From Pseudomonas sp. MAG733B (GTDB lineage: Bacteria; Pseudomonadota; Gammaproteobacteria; Pseudomonadales; Pseudomonadaceae): a DNA stretch of 64,000 nucleotides. Positions 28,621 to 38,391 of this stretch are shown piece after piece. Every line of letters begins with the position of its first letter. Within the stretch, counting starts at the first letter, position 1. A program made the translations under genes and the position numbers. The DNA is taken from assembly GCF_036884845.1 (NCBI RefSeq), contig NZ_CP145732.1, positions 2,418,001 to 2,482,000 of the forward strand, given 5' to 3'. The notes under the pieces are model-generated. The model saw only the letters and a program-made list of their open reading frames with translations, did no database searches and had not been told where the DNA came from.

Positions 28621-29903
28621 TCACCCGGCTGGAAAGGCATGCGGCCCATCCGCTGCGTTTGAGCGGTCCCCTGATCGAAGCGGCGCTAGGCGACGTTGTC
28701 ATTGGCGAAGTCTGCGAAGTACGTCGCCATTGGCGCTTGCCTCAGGTCGCAGCCAGGGCGCAGGTCATCGGCTTCAATCCTGACGCGGTCCTGCTCAGTC
28801 TGCTCGGTGATGCGAAAGGCTTGTCCAGGGAGTCGATGATCGTGCCGACGGGCGCAACGCTGCAATTGACGTGCAGTGATGCCTTGCTCGGCAGCGTGGT
28901 CGACCCCCAGGGCACGATCGTCGAGCGTCTGGCGCCGTCAATGGCCATTGCTCAGCGGGACTATCCGGTGGATGCCGACCCGCCGTCCTACCAGCAACGG
29001 CGCCCGGTGGCGGAGCCGTTGCGTACGGGCATTCGGGTCATCGACGGTCTGCTGACCTGCGGTATCGGTCAGCGCGTCGGCATTTTTGCCGCCGCCGGTT
29101 CTGGCAAAACCACGTTGATCAACATGCTGATCAACCACACCGATGCCGATGTTTTTGTCATCGGCCTGATTGGCGAGCGCGGACGTGAAGTGACCGAGTT
29201 CATCGAGCATTTGCGCCAGTCGGAAAAGCGCTCCCGTTGCGTGGTGGTGTATGCCACGTCGGATTTTTCGTCGGTGGATCGCTGTAATTCGGCACTCCAG
29301 GCCACGGCCATCGCCGAGTATTTTCGCGACCAGGGCCAGCGTGTGGTGTTGTTGCTGGACTCGTTGACGCGTTATGCCCGGGCTCGGCGGGATCTGGCCC
29401 TGGCAGCGGGCGAAGCACCGGCGCGGCGCGGCTATCCGGCCTCGGTGTTCGACGCCTTGCCGCGTTTGCTGGAACGACCGGGTGTAACTGCTTCGGGCAG
29501 CATCACTGCCTGGTACACCGTCCTGCTGGAAAGCGACGACGAGCCGGACCCGATTGCCGAGGAGATTCGTTCCATTCTCGACGGCCATATTTACCTCAGC
29601 CGTGCCTTGGCGGCCAAAGGTCACTATCCGGCAATCGATGTGTTGCGCAGCGTCAGTCGCGTAGCAACGCAAGTCACCACATCACAGGTGCAGCAACTGG
29701 CGGCATCGACTCGGGAAACGCTGACGCGTCTTGAGCAGTTGCAGATTTTCCTCGATATGGGCGAGTACACCCAGGGCGCAGACGCCGCGAACGACCATGC
29801 GATGCAGCGCCGCGATGCGCTCACTCAGTGGCTGCGTCAGCCGACGGATGAATGCTGCGAACCGGACGAAACCCTGCGGAGTCTGCATGAACTCATTGCG
29901 TGA
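28617..29903 (+). CDS. sctN: Type III secretion ATPase (InvC/Spa47 type)
   Basis: Hexameric ATPase that strips chaperones and unfolds substrates. The 428-residue protein has Walker [10 protein letters not shown] (about residue 162), the adjacent [13 protein letters not shown] signature, Walker [19 protein letters not shown], and the [12 protein letters not shown] region. ATGA overlap with the chaperone gene fixes the start at 28617. Length matches InvC (431). Confidence 0.97.
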   Translation: MITRLERHAAHPLRLSGPLIEAALGDVVIGEVCEVRRHWRLPQVAARAQVIGFNPDAVLLSLLGDAKGLSRESMIVPTGATLQLTCSDALLGSVVDPQGTIVERLAPSMAIAQRDYPVDADPPSYQQRRPVAEPLRTGIRVIDGLLTCGIGQRVGIFAAAGSGKTTLINMLINHTDADVFVIGLIGERGREVTEFIEHLRQSEKRSRCVVVYATSDFSSVDRCNSALQATAIAEYFRDQGQRVVLLLDSLTRYARARRDLALAAGEAPARRGYPASVFDALPRLLERPGVTASGSITAWYTVLLESDDEPDPIAEEIRSILDGHIYLSRALAAKGHYPAIDVLRSVSRVATQVTTSQVQQLAASTRETLTRLEQLQIFLDMGEYTQGADAANDHAMQRRDALTQWLRQPTDECCEPDETLRSLHELIA

Positions 29904-30342
29904 TGGACGACGCCTGTTGGCGTTCAGTCAGTTCCGTCGGCAACGCGCCGAACAAGCGGTGCTGCGCACACAACAGCAGTTGCAACCACTGTTGCAGGAA
30001 CGTGCCGGCTTCGAGGGACAAGAAGCGTCACTGCAAAGTCTGTTGGCCAGTCATCGGGCAAACGACTGCGTGCTGGATCACGGGCAACTGTTGGCGCTGT
30101 TGCGCAGGCAGGCCGTCATCCGTCGGCAGATTGATCTGTTGCGTCTTGAGCGCGATCGCGTCGACCAGCAGTGCCGACAGGTTGAGCAATTGTTGCAAGA
30201 GCAACGCGAGCAACTGCGTTTGTTGCAACGCAAACACGACAAGTACGAACGGTCTGTCGAGCAGCTGATGCGTGGGCAACGGCTTGAGTGCGTGCGCCGA
30301 GAAGAAAGGGAGATAGAAGAGATGAACGGAGTTCGGCGATGA
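29887..30342 (+). CDS. sctO: ATPase stalk protein SctO (InvI/Spa13 type)
   Basis: The 151-residue protein is almost entirely charged/Gln-rich coiled coil (residues ~10-140), as expected for the central stalk between SctN and SctV. It overlaps the 3' end of sctN by 17 bases in another frame (start ATG 29887), and its stop overlaps the sctP start. The call rests on position, length (InvI 147) and coiled-coil composition, since the family is weakly conserved. Confidence 0.85.
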   Translation: MNSLRDGRRLLAFSQFRRQRAEQAVLRTQQQLQPLLQERAGFEGQEASLQSLLASHRANDCVLDHGQLLALLRRQAVIRRQIDLLRLERDRVDQQCRQVEQLLQEQREQLRLLQRKHDKYERSVEQLMRGQRLECVRREEREIEEMNGVRR

Positions 30343-31211
30343 ACGATGTATCTGTGATTTCACCTCTGCCGGTTCAAATATTGGACCCCGTTACCGACGG
30401 CTCCATGGATGAACTGAAAGACACGCTCGTGCCGGTGCAAGAGGAGGATCTGCCACAGGGTGTGCTGGATCTTTTGGCGGCGCTGGTCTTGCGTCATCGA
30501 TCAATGACCATCAACCAAGGGACGGCGGATGTTGCGCGCGACAAGGCGCTGCCAGCGGTCCCGATGACGATGACTTATCCACAAGCCAAGCGGCCGATTC
30601 AACAGCTGCCACCCCAACTGATGCCGACTAAAGGCTTGACCTCCGACAGGATGGAATTGCCTGTGCAAGTAACGCTCGGGAAAATCGAACTGGACTCGCG
30701 TCCATCGAATTTGCCTGTGGGGTCGCCGCTCGAGCGTTCGCCAAATACCGCTGAACCGATGTCAATCGAACGAGCCGCCAGTGCTCAAGCGCCGATTCCG
30801 CTCACCACCGAAGCTGAGTTGACCGAAGCACTGATGCAGCCGCAGGTGATGCGCCATACGGCAACGGTCGTGCCGCCATCCATTCCTGCATCGCCGATCC
30901 TGCGGCCCATGCCGACACCTGACGTGATGCTCGAAATCTTGCCCGCGTCGGACCGGGGTTTGCTGCAAGTGCCTTTCAACAAAGGCACGGTCAGCGGGCA
31001 AGTGACGATCAGTCGAGTGCCTGACGAGCCGATTCGCAACCTTCAGCTCAGCCCGAGCAACACCTTGGTATTCGAGCAACTCAAGGAACCCTTCGAACAG
31101 GTGCGGGAGCCGGCCTGGCGGTTGACCGACAGCGGCGGCGAGCAGCAGCGTCAGGGTTCGCAGCAATCGCCGGATGACGAGCAGGACGAACAGTCCGAAC
31201 TGCCCGCATGA
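30339..31211 (+). CDS. sctP: Needle-length regulator SctP (InvJ/SpaN type)
   Basis: Secreted molecular ruler that controls needle length and the switch to translocator export. The 290-residue protein is Pro/Gln/Thr-rich and low in complexity in its middle (~60-200), with a more conserved C-terminal part (VSGQVTISRVPDEPIRNLQLSPSN). It ends in an acidic/Gln tail. Coupled by ATGA overlaps to sctO and sctQ. Called from position and composition; InvJ proteins diverge rapidly. Confidence 0.8.
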   Translation: MNDVSVISPLPVQILDPVTDGSMDELKDTLVPVQEEDLPQGVLDLLAALVLRHRSMTINQGTADVARDKALPAVPMTMTYPQAKRPIQQLPPQLMPTKGLTSDRMELPVQVTLGKIELDSRPSNLPVGSPLERSPNTAEPMSIERAASAQAPIPLTTEAELTEALMQPQVMRHTATVVPPSIPASPILRPMPTPDVMLEILPASDRGLLQVPFNKGTVSGQVTISRVPDEPIRNLQLSPSNTLVFEQLKEPFEQVREPAWRLTDSGGEQQRQGSQQSPDDEQDEQSELPA

Positions 31212-32140
31212 ATGGACTGAAACTGCGCCGGGTCGACCCTGCCGCCCATGCCTGCGCACAGTCGGTCCAGCGCTGGCGGGGTGCCGGCCATGACACCGGT
31301 TCTGGTTGCCTGCCACGGCGGCCCGGCTACTTACGCTTTTGCGCACACAGCGAAGGGAGGGACTGGCACGGATTGATCATGGCCCGTGACTGGCTGCATC
31401 GCTCGCTCCCGCAGTTGCAGTCGTTGCTGAGGATAGAGACCTCGGTGACGAATATCGTTGACCTGTTTCAGTCGGTGCCACGGCCGTTGCTGCTGGAGCT
31501 GGACGAGTTGTATTACCAGACTCTGTCCAACGTCGAGTTGGTCGATCCGCCGCAACTGCCAACGCACACGTTGCCCTGGCTCGACACGCCTCGGGGGCGC
31601 GTGTGGGTGACGCAGTTGCCACCGGCGCGTGCCGCCAACGAGACGTTGGACTCCAACGCTTGGCTGGCCGATTTGCCGCTGCGCCTGGAGCTGATGCTGG
31701 GTGTCAGTCACCTGATTCATGCGAGCCGGACAAGACTGAATGAGGGCGATGTCCTGCGGATCATTCAGCCGGCTCAACGCGCCTGGCTGGCGGGTCGATG
31801 CATCGGCATTTTCACGTTTACTGAAGAGGGATTACTCATGCAATCGACCGTTGCCGATGCCAATCAACAAGCCGCGATTGAACCGCGGGCGGATGTCGAA
31901 CTCGGTGCTTTGTCCGTGCGGCTGGAATTCATTCTCGCGACCCATGACATCGACCTGGCCACGCTGTCGCAGATCGTCGATGGGCAACTGATTCCGTTGG
32001 CCGACGACGCCGCACGGCACATCGAGATTCGCGCCAACGGCAAGCGTGTTGCCCGGGGGGAACTGGTGCAGTTGGGCGAGCAATTGGGTGTCGAGTTGAT
32101 CGAGGTTTATCGGGGTACTTCAGCGGAACAGCCGCGATGA
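31208..32140 (+). CDS. sctQ: Cytoplasmic sorting-platform protein SctQ (SpaO/Spa33 type)
   Basis: Forms the pods of the sorting platform. The 310-residue protein has divergent N-terminal domains and a C-terminal SpoA (FliN-like) domain at ~225-303 (LSVRLEFILATHDIDLATLSQIVDGQLIPL). Length matches SpaO (303). It contains a likely internal translation start at codon 211 (see separate entry). ATGA overlaps join it to sctP and sctR. Confidence 0.92.
   Translation: MNGLKLRRVDPAAHACAQSVQRWRGAGHDTGSGCLPRRPGYLRFCAHSEGRDWHGLIMARDWLHRSLPQLQSLLRIETSVTNIVDLFQSVPRPLLLELDELYYQTLSNVELVDPPQLPTHTLPWLDTPRGRVWVTQLPPARAANETLDSNAWLADLPLRLELMLGVSHLIHASRTRLNEGDVLRIIQPAQRAWLAGRCIGIFTFTEEGLLMQSTVADANQQAAIEPRADVELGALSVRLEFILATHDIDLATLSQIVDGQLIPLADDAARHIEIRANGKRVARGELVQLGEQLGVELIEVYRGTSAEQPR
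31838..32140 (+). CDS. Probable internally initiated short form SctQ-C
   Basis: ATG 31838 is in frame with sctQ (codon 211) and has a purine-rich ribosome-site-like sequence GAAGAGGG (31823-31830) seven bases ahead. The 100-residue product is the C-terminal SpoA region. In Salmonella SpaO and Yersinia YscQ an internally started short form is needed for platform assembly (established); here it is inferred from the site alone. Confidence 0.65.
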   Translation: MQSTVADANQQAAIEPRADVELGALSVRLEFILATHDIDLATLSQIVDGQLIPLADDAARHIEIRANGKRVARGELVQLGEQLGVELIEVYRGTSAEQPR

Positions 32141-32796
32141 ATGACGTCTCGCTGATCGCGCTGCTGGCGTTCGCTTCACTGCTGCCGTTTCTGGTCGCGG
32201 CAGGCACCTGCTACATCAAGTTTTCGATTGTCTTTGTCATCGTGCGTAACGCCTTGGGCTTGCAGCAGGTGCCCTCGAACATGGCCCTCAATGCGATTGC
32301 CCTGATGCTGGCGATTTTCGTGATGACGCCGGTAATGAAACAAGGGTATGGCTATTACAAGGAAGAACAGGTGGCCTTTACCGACATCGAGTCGGTAGTG
32401 AATTTCGCCGAGAACGGGTTGGGGGGATACAAGGAATATCTGCGCAAGTACACCGACCCGGAACTGGCGCTGTTCTTCGAGCGGGCCCAAGCGGTGCGGA
32501 GCGAAACCGACGTCGACCTGCCCGCCGATGAAGAGCTCACGCCGTCGCTGTTTTCGCTGCTGCCGGCCTACGCGTTGAGTGAAATCAAGAGCGCTTTCAA
32601 GATCGGCTTCTACCTGTATTTGCCATTCGTGATCGTCGATCTGGTGATCTCCAGCATTCTGCTGGCGCTGGGCATGATGATGATGAGCCCGGTGATCATT
32701 TCAGTGCCGATCAAACTGGTGCTGTTTGTGGCGCTGGATGGCTGGGCGTTGCTGTCGACCGGGCTGGTCAAGCAATACCTGACCTTGCTGACATGA
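32137..32796 (+). CDS. sctR: Export apparatus protein SctR (SpaP type)
   Basis: Core membrane component of the export gate. The 219-residue protein has four hydrophobic segments and the FliP/SpaP signatures LPFLVAAGTCYIKFSIVFVIVRNALG and LPFVIVDLVISSILLALGMMM. A central soluble part (~75-160) is typical. Translationally coupled to sctQ by ATGA. Confidence 0.97.
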   Translation: MNDVSLIALLAFASLLPFLVAAGTCYIKFSIVFVIVRNALGLQQVPSNMALNAIALMLAIFVMTPVMKQGYGYYKEEQVAFTDIESVVNFAENGLGGYKEYLRKYTDPELALFFERAQAVRSETDVDLPADEELTPSLFSLLPAYALSEIKSAFKIGFYLYLPFVIVDLVISSILLALGMMMMSPVIISVPIKLVLFVALDGWALLSTGLVKQYLTLLT

Positions 32797-32806
32797 GGGC
32801 AGGTAA

Positions 32807-33061
32807 ATGAATGATCTGGTGTATACCGGCAACAAAACCCTGTACCTGATTCTGCTGATGGTGGCGTGGCCGATCATTGTCGCTACGGTAGTCGGCCTGG
32901 TGGTCGGGTTGATTCAGACCGTGACCCAATTACAGGAGCAGACACTGCCGTTCGGTTTCAAGTTGTTGGCGGTCGCCGCGTGCCTGTTCCTGCTGTCGGG
33001 CTGGTACGGTGAAACCCTGCTCGATTTCAGCCGCGAAGTCATACGTCTGGCGCTGGGTTAG
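32807..33061 (+). CDS. sctS: Export apparatus protein SctS (SpaQ type)
   Basis: The 84-residue protein has two transmembrane helices ([53 protein letters not shown] as one block with a short turn), and the FliQ/SpaQ signature Q-T-x-T-Q-L-Q-E-Q-T. It starts ten bases after sctR and ends four bases before sctT. Confidence 0.96.
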   Translation: MNDLVYTGNKTLYLILLMVAWPIIVATVVGLVVGLIQTVTQLQEQTLPFGFKLLAVAACLFLLSGWYGETLLDFSREVIRLALG

Positions 33062-33065
33062 CGCA

Positions 33066-33872
33066 ATGTCGGTGACGTTGTTTTTCGATCTGTACGCCTG
33101 GTTCGCCGCTGCCATTCTTGGGGTGGCACGCCTGGCGCCGATTTTTTTCATGTTGCCGTTTCTCAACAGCGGGGTGCTTACGGGCGTGCCGCGTCAGGCT
33201 GTCATTGTGTTAGTGGCGACGGGGTTCTGGGCTTATGTGGGTGTGCCATTGCCGGCGCTCGACGGCTTGGCATTCTTCGGGCTGGTGTTGCGTGAGGCCG
33301 GCATTGGCGTGCTGCTTGGCGTCCTGCTGTGCTGGCCATTCTGGGTGTTGCACGCGATGGGCAACCTGATCGACAACCAGCGCGGTGCCATGCTCAGCAG
33401 CACCGTGGACCCGGCCAACGGCGTCGATACCTCGGAGCTGGCGAATTTCCTCCAGTTGTTCGCCGCGGTGGTTTATCTCGAAGGCGGCGGCATGTTGCTG
33501 ATGCTCGAAACCGTTGGCCATAGCTACCGTATTTGCACGCCGGCCAATGGTTGCGAGATGCACCTGCCATCTGTTCTGAACCTGCTCGATGCGCTGGTGA
33601 GCAAGACGCTGGTGATCAGCGCGCCGGTGGTGGCCACGCTGTTGGTCAGCGAAGCGTTGCTGGGTTTGCTCTCGCGGTATGCGCCGCAAATGAACGCGTT
33701 CTCGGTGTCGCTGACGGTCAAGAGCCTTGTGGCGCTGGTGGTGTTGATGCTGTATTTCGGCGTGCACCTGCCCGATGAAGTCCTGCGCATGGGCACCAAA
33801 TCCCAAGGGCTGGAGCACTATCTGGGCAGTGAAAGGGAGGCTACTGATGTCGTCCAGCGCCTCGAAGACTGA
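33066..33872 (+). CDS. sctT: Export apparatus protein SctT (SpaR type)
   Basis: The 268-residue polytopic membrane protein of the FliR/SpaR family, about six to eight helices; the recognisable stretch is MGNLIDNQRGAMLSSTVDP. Start at ATG 33066, five bases after the sctS stop. Its last 26 bases overlap the start of sctU, in a different frame. Confidence 0.96.
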   Translation: MSVTLFFDLYAWFAAAILGVARLAPIFFMLPFLNSGVLTGVPRQAVIVLVATGFWAYVGVPLPALDGLAFFGLVLREAGIGVLLGVLLCWPFWVLHAMGNLIDNQRGAMLSSTVDPANGVDTSELANFLQLFAAVVYLEGGGMLLMLETVGHSYRICTPANGCEMHLPSVLNLLDALVSKTLVISAPVVATLLVSEALLGLLSRYAPQMNAFSVSLTVKSLVALVVLMLYFGVHLPDEVLRMGTKSQGLEHYLGSEREATDVVQRLED

Positions 33873-34881
33873 GAAACCCACCGCCAAGCGACTGCGCGAT
33901 GCGTCACGCAAAGGGCAGACATTCAAGGCCAAGGATCTGGTGGTCACCTGCCTGACCCTCTGCGGCATCACCTACATGGTGTTCAACAGCTCATTGTTCG
34001 AGGTCATGGAAGTCTATCGGCGCATCATCGCCAGTGATTTTGACGTGGACATGCAAGCGTACTCGGCGATGCTGGTGCTGATCGGGCTCAAGTCCTTGTT
34101 GCCGCTGCTGTTGGTGTGCGTGTTGACCAGCGCACTGCCTGCGCTGTTGCAAAGCGGATTTGTGCTGGCCAGCGAGGCCTTGAAGCTCAATCTCGGTGCG
34201 CTGAACCCGATCAATGGCTTCAAGAAACTGTTCAGCATGCGCACCGTCAAGGACACGGTCAAAGCGCTGTTGTACCTGGGCAGTTTTGCCATGGCGTTGT
34301 GGATCGTCTGGATCACGCAGCGGCAACTGCTGTTTGCGCAATTGTTCACTCAGGCACCTGAGCTGTTCGCAATCTGGGGCCACTTGTTGCTGGTGCTGGT
34401 GTTGGCGTTTCTGGGATGCGTGCTGCTGATCGTCGTGCTGGATGCGCTGAGCGAATACTGGCTGTTCATGAAAGATCAAATGATGGACAAGGACGCCGTC
34501 AAGAGGGAACACAAGGAGCAGGATGGCAACCCGGATATCAAGGGCCGTCGTCGCGACTTGCACCGTGAACTTCTGTCCGAGCAGGTCAAATCCGACGTGC
34601 GCAGCTCACGAATGATCATCGCCAACCCGACCCACATCGCCATCGGCGTGTATTTCCGCCCGGAAATCACCCTGCTGCCGTTTATCTCGCTGATGGAAAC
34701 CAACCAGCGCGCACTGGCTGTTCGAGCGTATGCCAAGGAGGTGGGTGTGCCGGTAATCAACGACATCGCGCTGGCTCGGCGAATCTTCAAAACCCACCAG
34801 CGCTACAGCTTCCTCCAGGTGCAGGAAATCGAAGAAGTATTGCGTCTGTTGATCTGGCTCGAGCAAGTCGAGCAAGCCTGA
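33847..34881 (+). CDS. sctU: Autoproteolytic export switch protein SctU (SpaS type)
   Basis: The 344-residue protein has an N-terminal KTEKPTAKRLRDASRKGQ motif, four membrane helices (residues ~30-210) and a cytoplasmic domain. The autocleavage motif NPTH is intact in IIANPTHIAIGVYF (about residue 256), so the substrate-specificity switch should work. Last gene of the inv-spa half; a 119-base spacer follows before sicA. Confidence 0.97.
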   Translation: MSSSASKTEKPTAKRLRDASRKGQTFKAKDLVVTCLTLCGITYMVFNSSLFEVMEVYRRIIASDFDVDMQAYSAMLVLIGLKSLLPLLLVCVLTSALPALLQSGFVLASEALKLNLGALNPINGFKKLFSMRTVKDTVKALLYLGSFAMALWIVWITQRQLLFAQLFTQAPELFAIWGHLLLVLVLAFLGCVLLIVVLDALSEYWLFMKDQMMDKDAVKREHKEQDGNPDIKGRRRDLHRELLSEQVKSDVRSSRMIIANPTHIAIGVYFRPEITLLPFISLMETNQRALAVRAYAKEVGVPVINDIALARRIFKTHQRYSFLQVQEIEEVLRLLIWLEQVEQA

Positions 34882-34938
34882 GTTCTCCCTTTTCCTCTTT
34901 CCTCCGAACGTTGGCATGAGCGCAATTTGGCAGCGTGC

Positions 34939-34980
34939 TCAGCAGCGCTTTGGCTCAATGCAGTCGTCAGCAGCGCTGAC
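34939..34980 (+). promoter_or_regulatory. Direct repeat/palindrome upstream of sicA, candidate InvF-SicA site
   Basis: TCAGCAGCGCT occurs twice (34939-34949 and 34967-34977), 28 bases apart, in the 119-base spacer before sicA. The second copy is in a perfect inverted repeat GTCAGC-AGC-GCTGAC (34966-34980). In Salmonella the sicA promoter is the main InvF-SicA target. No clear -10/-35 boxes could be assigned, so the role is a guess from position. Confidence 0.4.
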
Positions 34981-35000
34981 GTTTTTCAGGAGTGTGGCTG

Positions 35001-35492
35001 ATGAGTCGCGACAAACAACAAGCTGAACAAGTGGCCCTCGACGTCGTGGATGCAGTGCTCGGTGGCGCGGCATTGAAAGACGTGCAAGGCATCAGTGACG
35101 AACACATGAACAGTCTCTATGCCTTCGCGTTCCAGTTTTACGAGCAGGGGCGGCTGGACGATGCCGAGAAGTTCTTTCACTTCCTGTGCATCTACGACTT
35201 CAACAACAGCCATTACTGGATGGGGTTGGCCGCCGTGCACCAACTCAAGCAGAACCACCAGAAAGCGATCGACCTGTACGCGATCGCCTTCGCCCAAGGC
35301 AAGAACGACTACCGTCCGATGTTGTACACCGGCCAGTGTCACCTGGCGCTGGGCAAGATCGGCAAAGCCAGATTGTGTTTCGAATATGTGCTTGATCAAG
35401 CCACGGAAGACGATCTGCACAAGCAGGCTCAGGTGTATCTCGACACCTTGAGTCACATTGAAAAGGATTGTTCGGAGACAGAACATGAGTGA
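35001..35492 (+). CDS. sicA: SicA/IpgC-type class II translocator chaperone
   Basis: Tetratricopeptide chaperone for the SipB/C-like translocators, and co-activator of InvF in Salmonella. The 163-residue protein (SicA 165) has three TPR units in residues ~35-145 (YAFAFQFYEQGRLDDAEKFF; YWMGLAAVHQLKQNHQKAIDLY; PMLYTGQCHLALGKIGKARLCF). AGGAG (34989-34993) precedes ATG 35001. It overlaps the sctE start by 8 bases. Confidence 0.95.
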   Translation: MSRDKQQAEQVALDVVDAVLGGAALKDVQGISDEHMNSLYAFAFQFYEQGRLDDAEKFFHFLCIYDFNNSHYWMGLAAVHQLKQNHQKAIDLYAIAFAQGKNDYRPMLYTGQCHLALGKIGKARLCFEYVLDQATEDDLHKQAQVYLDTLSHIEKDCSETEHE

Positions 35493-37254
35493 AATCAGAA
35501 GCACCCTTAGCCCGGCATTTTCGGGCGCAACAGGTCGCAACGAGGCCTTTGAAAAATATGGCAAGGCTGCCAGCCAGGCTGCCAGGACGTTGGATTATCA
35601 GAAGGCTGGCCAAGAAGCCTTAGCCCGTCTGATGTCGGTCAGCTACGAAGGCCAGCAAGGAGCAGCCACTGCCAATTCGGGCAGGCCCGTACTGCACGCG
35701 CCACCTCCACGCGTCGATGGCAACAAACAGGAAACCAACGGTGACCTGTTCACGCTGTTGATGGCGATGATCAGTGAGCTGCTCGGCGAGGTCGACGTCA
35801 ACAAGCTGAAAAATCGCCTGGCGATGTTGCAAAGCATGGCCGGCGCAAAGCAGCAGGGGCATGAAAAACTGGCGGCCGAATACGCCGCTGCCGTCGAGGC
35901 ACTTGAAGCTGCCGAGGGCGACATCGGAAGCAGCCAGGAACATCTCTATCAGTTGCAGGAACGGGTTCGGCATGTTCAGGGATTGCTGGATGCGAGCGAA
36001 GCACGGCTGGCCGGGCTGGATCCAGACTCGCCTGATTATGCGAGTGAACTGGCGCTGCGCGACAAGCTTAAAGGTGAACTCGCGGGCCACACCCACGCGC
36101 TGCAAAAGGCGACCGATGCCCACTTGAAGCTGCTCGAGTTCGCCAACGCCTGCGCCAAAACGCTCGCGGTGGTGGCTGCGAAGGTCCAGGAAGCCGGACT
36201 CGGCGGAGCCTCGGTGAAGGAGTCAAACGAAAAGGCGCTGAGCAGCAGTGCACAGGCATTGCTGAACCGCTTGAGAATTATCGAGTTGCTCGGTGAGTCG
36301 GCCCAGAACAAGGAGGAAATCAATCAGGAACTGTTTCTGGAGATGCAAGCCAGGCTTCAGGAACACATGAAGCGCGAGTCGGAAAAGTACCTGGAAGAAG
36401 TCCGCAAGGCCGAAGCGTTGCAGAAGACCATGGGCTGCATTGGCAAAATCGTCGGCGCGATATTGACCGTTGCGACCATCGCTGCCGGCGTGTTGACCGC
36501 CAACCCGGTGTTGATCGCGGTGGGTGTGATTGGCGCAGCGATCATGATTTCCGACGCCGCGGTTCAGGCCGCGACCGGTGTGTCGTTCATGGCCGAAGCC
36601 ATGAAGCCGCTGACCGCTGTGATGCAGGAAGCCATCAAGCTGTTCACCGAGCTCTATACAAAATTGCTGGTGGCATTTGGTGTCGACCCAGAGACCGCGA
36701 AGGACATCGCACAAATCGCCGGCATGATCCAGGGCATTGCCGCAACACTGGCTGCCGTTGCATTGGTGGCCGTGGTCGGGGCCCAGGTGATCGGGCCGAT
36801 GGTCGGCGCCATTGCCTCGAAACTGTCTTCGATGATCGCCAATGTCGCGCCCGCCGCCATGCAGGCGTTTAAACAGGTGGCTTCATCGGCCAGCCACTCA
36901 CTGACCCAGATGCTGACCCAGCTGCGCGGCTTCATCACCAACGGCGCCGATGCCGTGTCCCTGGCCCGTTACGGTGCCAATCTGCAGATTGCCCAAGCCG
37001 TTACCGAGTTCGGCAATGTGGCCGTGCAAGGCGGATTGCAGGTTGCCAGCGGCAATCATCAGGCCCAGGCCGCTGTGCACCTTGCTGACGTGCGGGTTCG
37101 CATGTCGATCAGCGAAGAAGTCACCGCTTATCTCACCCGGCTGGTCGAGGACTACGGCCAGGCGATGCAGGTTCGTACCCGGCAAATCGAACAGGTCTTT
37201 GCTGATATGCAACGCAGCCATTCCGTCAGCCTGCAAATGGCTCGGCACGTTTGA
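35485..37254 (+). CDS. sctE: SipB/IpaB-type translocator (pore protein)
   Basis: Major hydrophobic translocator that inserts in the host membrane. The 589-residue protein (SipB 593) has a long coiled coil at ~120-240, two hydrophobic segments at ~318-357 and ~411-440, and an amphipathic C-terminal region. The N-terminal ~70 residues should hold the secretion and SicA-binding signals. Genes around it (sicA, sctB, sctA) follow the Salmonella order. Confidence 0.93.
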   Translation: MSEIRSTLSPAFSGATGRNEAFEKYGKAASQAARTLDYQKAGQEALARLMSVSYEGQQGAATANSGRPVLHAPPPRVDGNKQETNGDLFTLLMAMISELLGEVDVNKLKNRLAMLQSMAGAKQQGHEKLAAEYAAAVEALEAAEGDIGSSQEHLYQLQERVRHVQGLLDASEARLAGLDPDSPDYASELALRDKLKGELAGHTHALQKATDAHLKLLEFANACAKTLAVVAAKVQEAGLGGASVKESNEKALSSSAQALLNRLRIIELLGESAQNKEEINQELFLEMQARLQEHMKRESEKYLEEVRKAEALQKTMGCIGKIVGAILTVATIAAGVLTANPVLIAVGVIGAAIMISDAAVQAATGVSFMAEAMKPLTAVMQEAIKLFTELYTKLLVAFGVDPETAKDIAQIAGMIQGIAATLAAVALVAVVGAQVIGPMVGAIASKLSSMIANVAPAAMQAFKQVASSASHSLTQMLTQLRGFITNGADAVSLARYGANLQIAQAVTEFGNVAVQGGLQVASGNHQAQAAVHLADVRVRMSISEEVTAYLTRLVEDYGQAMQVRTRQIEQVFADMQRSHSVSLQMARHV

Positions 37255-37279
37255 ACTCACTGATTGAAGGAAATTTGTC

Positions 37280-38377
37280 ATGTCCACCATTCACACCACG
37301 ATCAGGCCTGCTCCAAATGTATCGACTCACGATCCGGTCAACGATGCAGGCCTGAGTGAGTTGATCGCTCAGGAGCAATTTTCAAAGGATCTGAAAGGCA
37401 AGCGATTTCCTGGTTTGGCAACCGATCAACTCGACGCAAAGCAGGTACTTCGGGGCAACAACTTCACATTCCCTACGGCTGCGGAACTCAAGCGTGATAT
37501 CGACGCCTACGAGCCCAGTGACGCGGACTGGCAAGATTTCAATGCGGCTTTGATGATGCTCCCCGATGAAGTGCGTGAGGATCTGATGTTTGACCCAGGT
37601 ACCTGGGAAAAACATGCCAATGTACTGATCACAGCAATTATTGCGCTCAACGTCGCCAAGGTCGTCAACGCTCAGTTGCGGGGGCATTTCGGTGTCATGG
37701 CGGCCGAGGCGGCCAAGGCCCAGGGCGCAGCCATTATCGAGTCCGGCAATGCAGCTTTGTATAGTGCGATTGCCACTGCCGTGGTGTCTGGAGCAATCGC
37801 CGGGTTCGCCATGTTCAAGGCGTTCCAAGGTCTGGGGCTTAAACATGCGGATATCAACCTGCATAAACGCAACGCTCTCGACGCCAACAATATTGAGCGT
37901 GACCTCAAGCAACATCGCTCCCGCGATGAATGGGACCCGCAAACCTCTCACAAAATAAAAACCTTCGATGATTTCGGCCGCACGACATCCGTCGATTTCA
38001 AACCCAAGGGTTCAACCTTGACGCCTCAAGAGCAGGCGTGGTTCGACGGGGAAATCCTCAAGGCGCAGAAAGTCGGGCAAAACTCAGACTGGCTGAGCCA
38101 GATGGGAAGCAAGGGCATTGAGAAGAAGCTGGAAATAGGTCGCTCGCTGAGTGCCATCTCGATGAACTTGGGTCAGGTCGTATCCAACCTGGTTCGCATG
38201 ACTGAACACGCTGCGCGGGAGAAAGAAGTCCTGCAGCAAAGTGCACAAAATACCCAGAAAAGCTTGAGTGACGAAGTCGGTCAGAAAGACTCGGCTGATG
38301 CTGCACTCCTGCAAAAGATCATGGACATCGTGATGCAGCTTTTCCAGTCGCGTGCTGATGTTACGAAGCTGGCCTGA
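37280..38377 (+). CDS. sctB: SipC/IpaC-type translocator
   Basis: Second pore protein. The 365-residue product is shorter than SipC (409). Hydrophobic segments lie at ~114-133 (VLITAIIALNVAKVVNAQL) and ~158-186; the C-terminal third is helical and polar, the portion that in SipC/IpaC can bind or nucleate actin. ATG 37280 is preceded by AAGGAA (37266-37271). Confidence 0.9.
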   Translation: MSTIHTTIRPAPNVSTHDPVNDAGLSELIAQEQFSKDLKGKRFPGLATDQLDAKQVLRGNNFTFPTAAELKRDIDAYEPSDADWQDFNAALMMLPDEVREDLMFDPGTWEKHANVLITAIIALNVAKVVNAQLRGHFGVMAAEAAKAQGAAIIESGNAALYSAIATAVVSGAIAGFAMFKAFQGLGLKHADINLHKRNALDANNIERDLKQHRSRDEWDPQTSHKIKTFDDFGRTTSVDFKPKGSTLTPQEQAWFDGEILKAQKVGQNSDWLSQMGSKGIEKKLEIGRSLSAISMNLGQVVSNLVRMTEHAAREKEVLQQSAQNTQKSLSDEVGQKDSADAALLQKIMDIVMQLFQSRADVTKLA

Positions 38378-38391
38378 ATGAGGAATACAGT

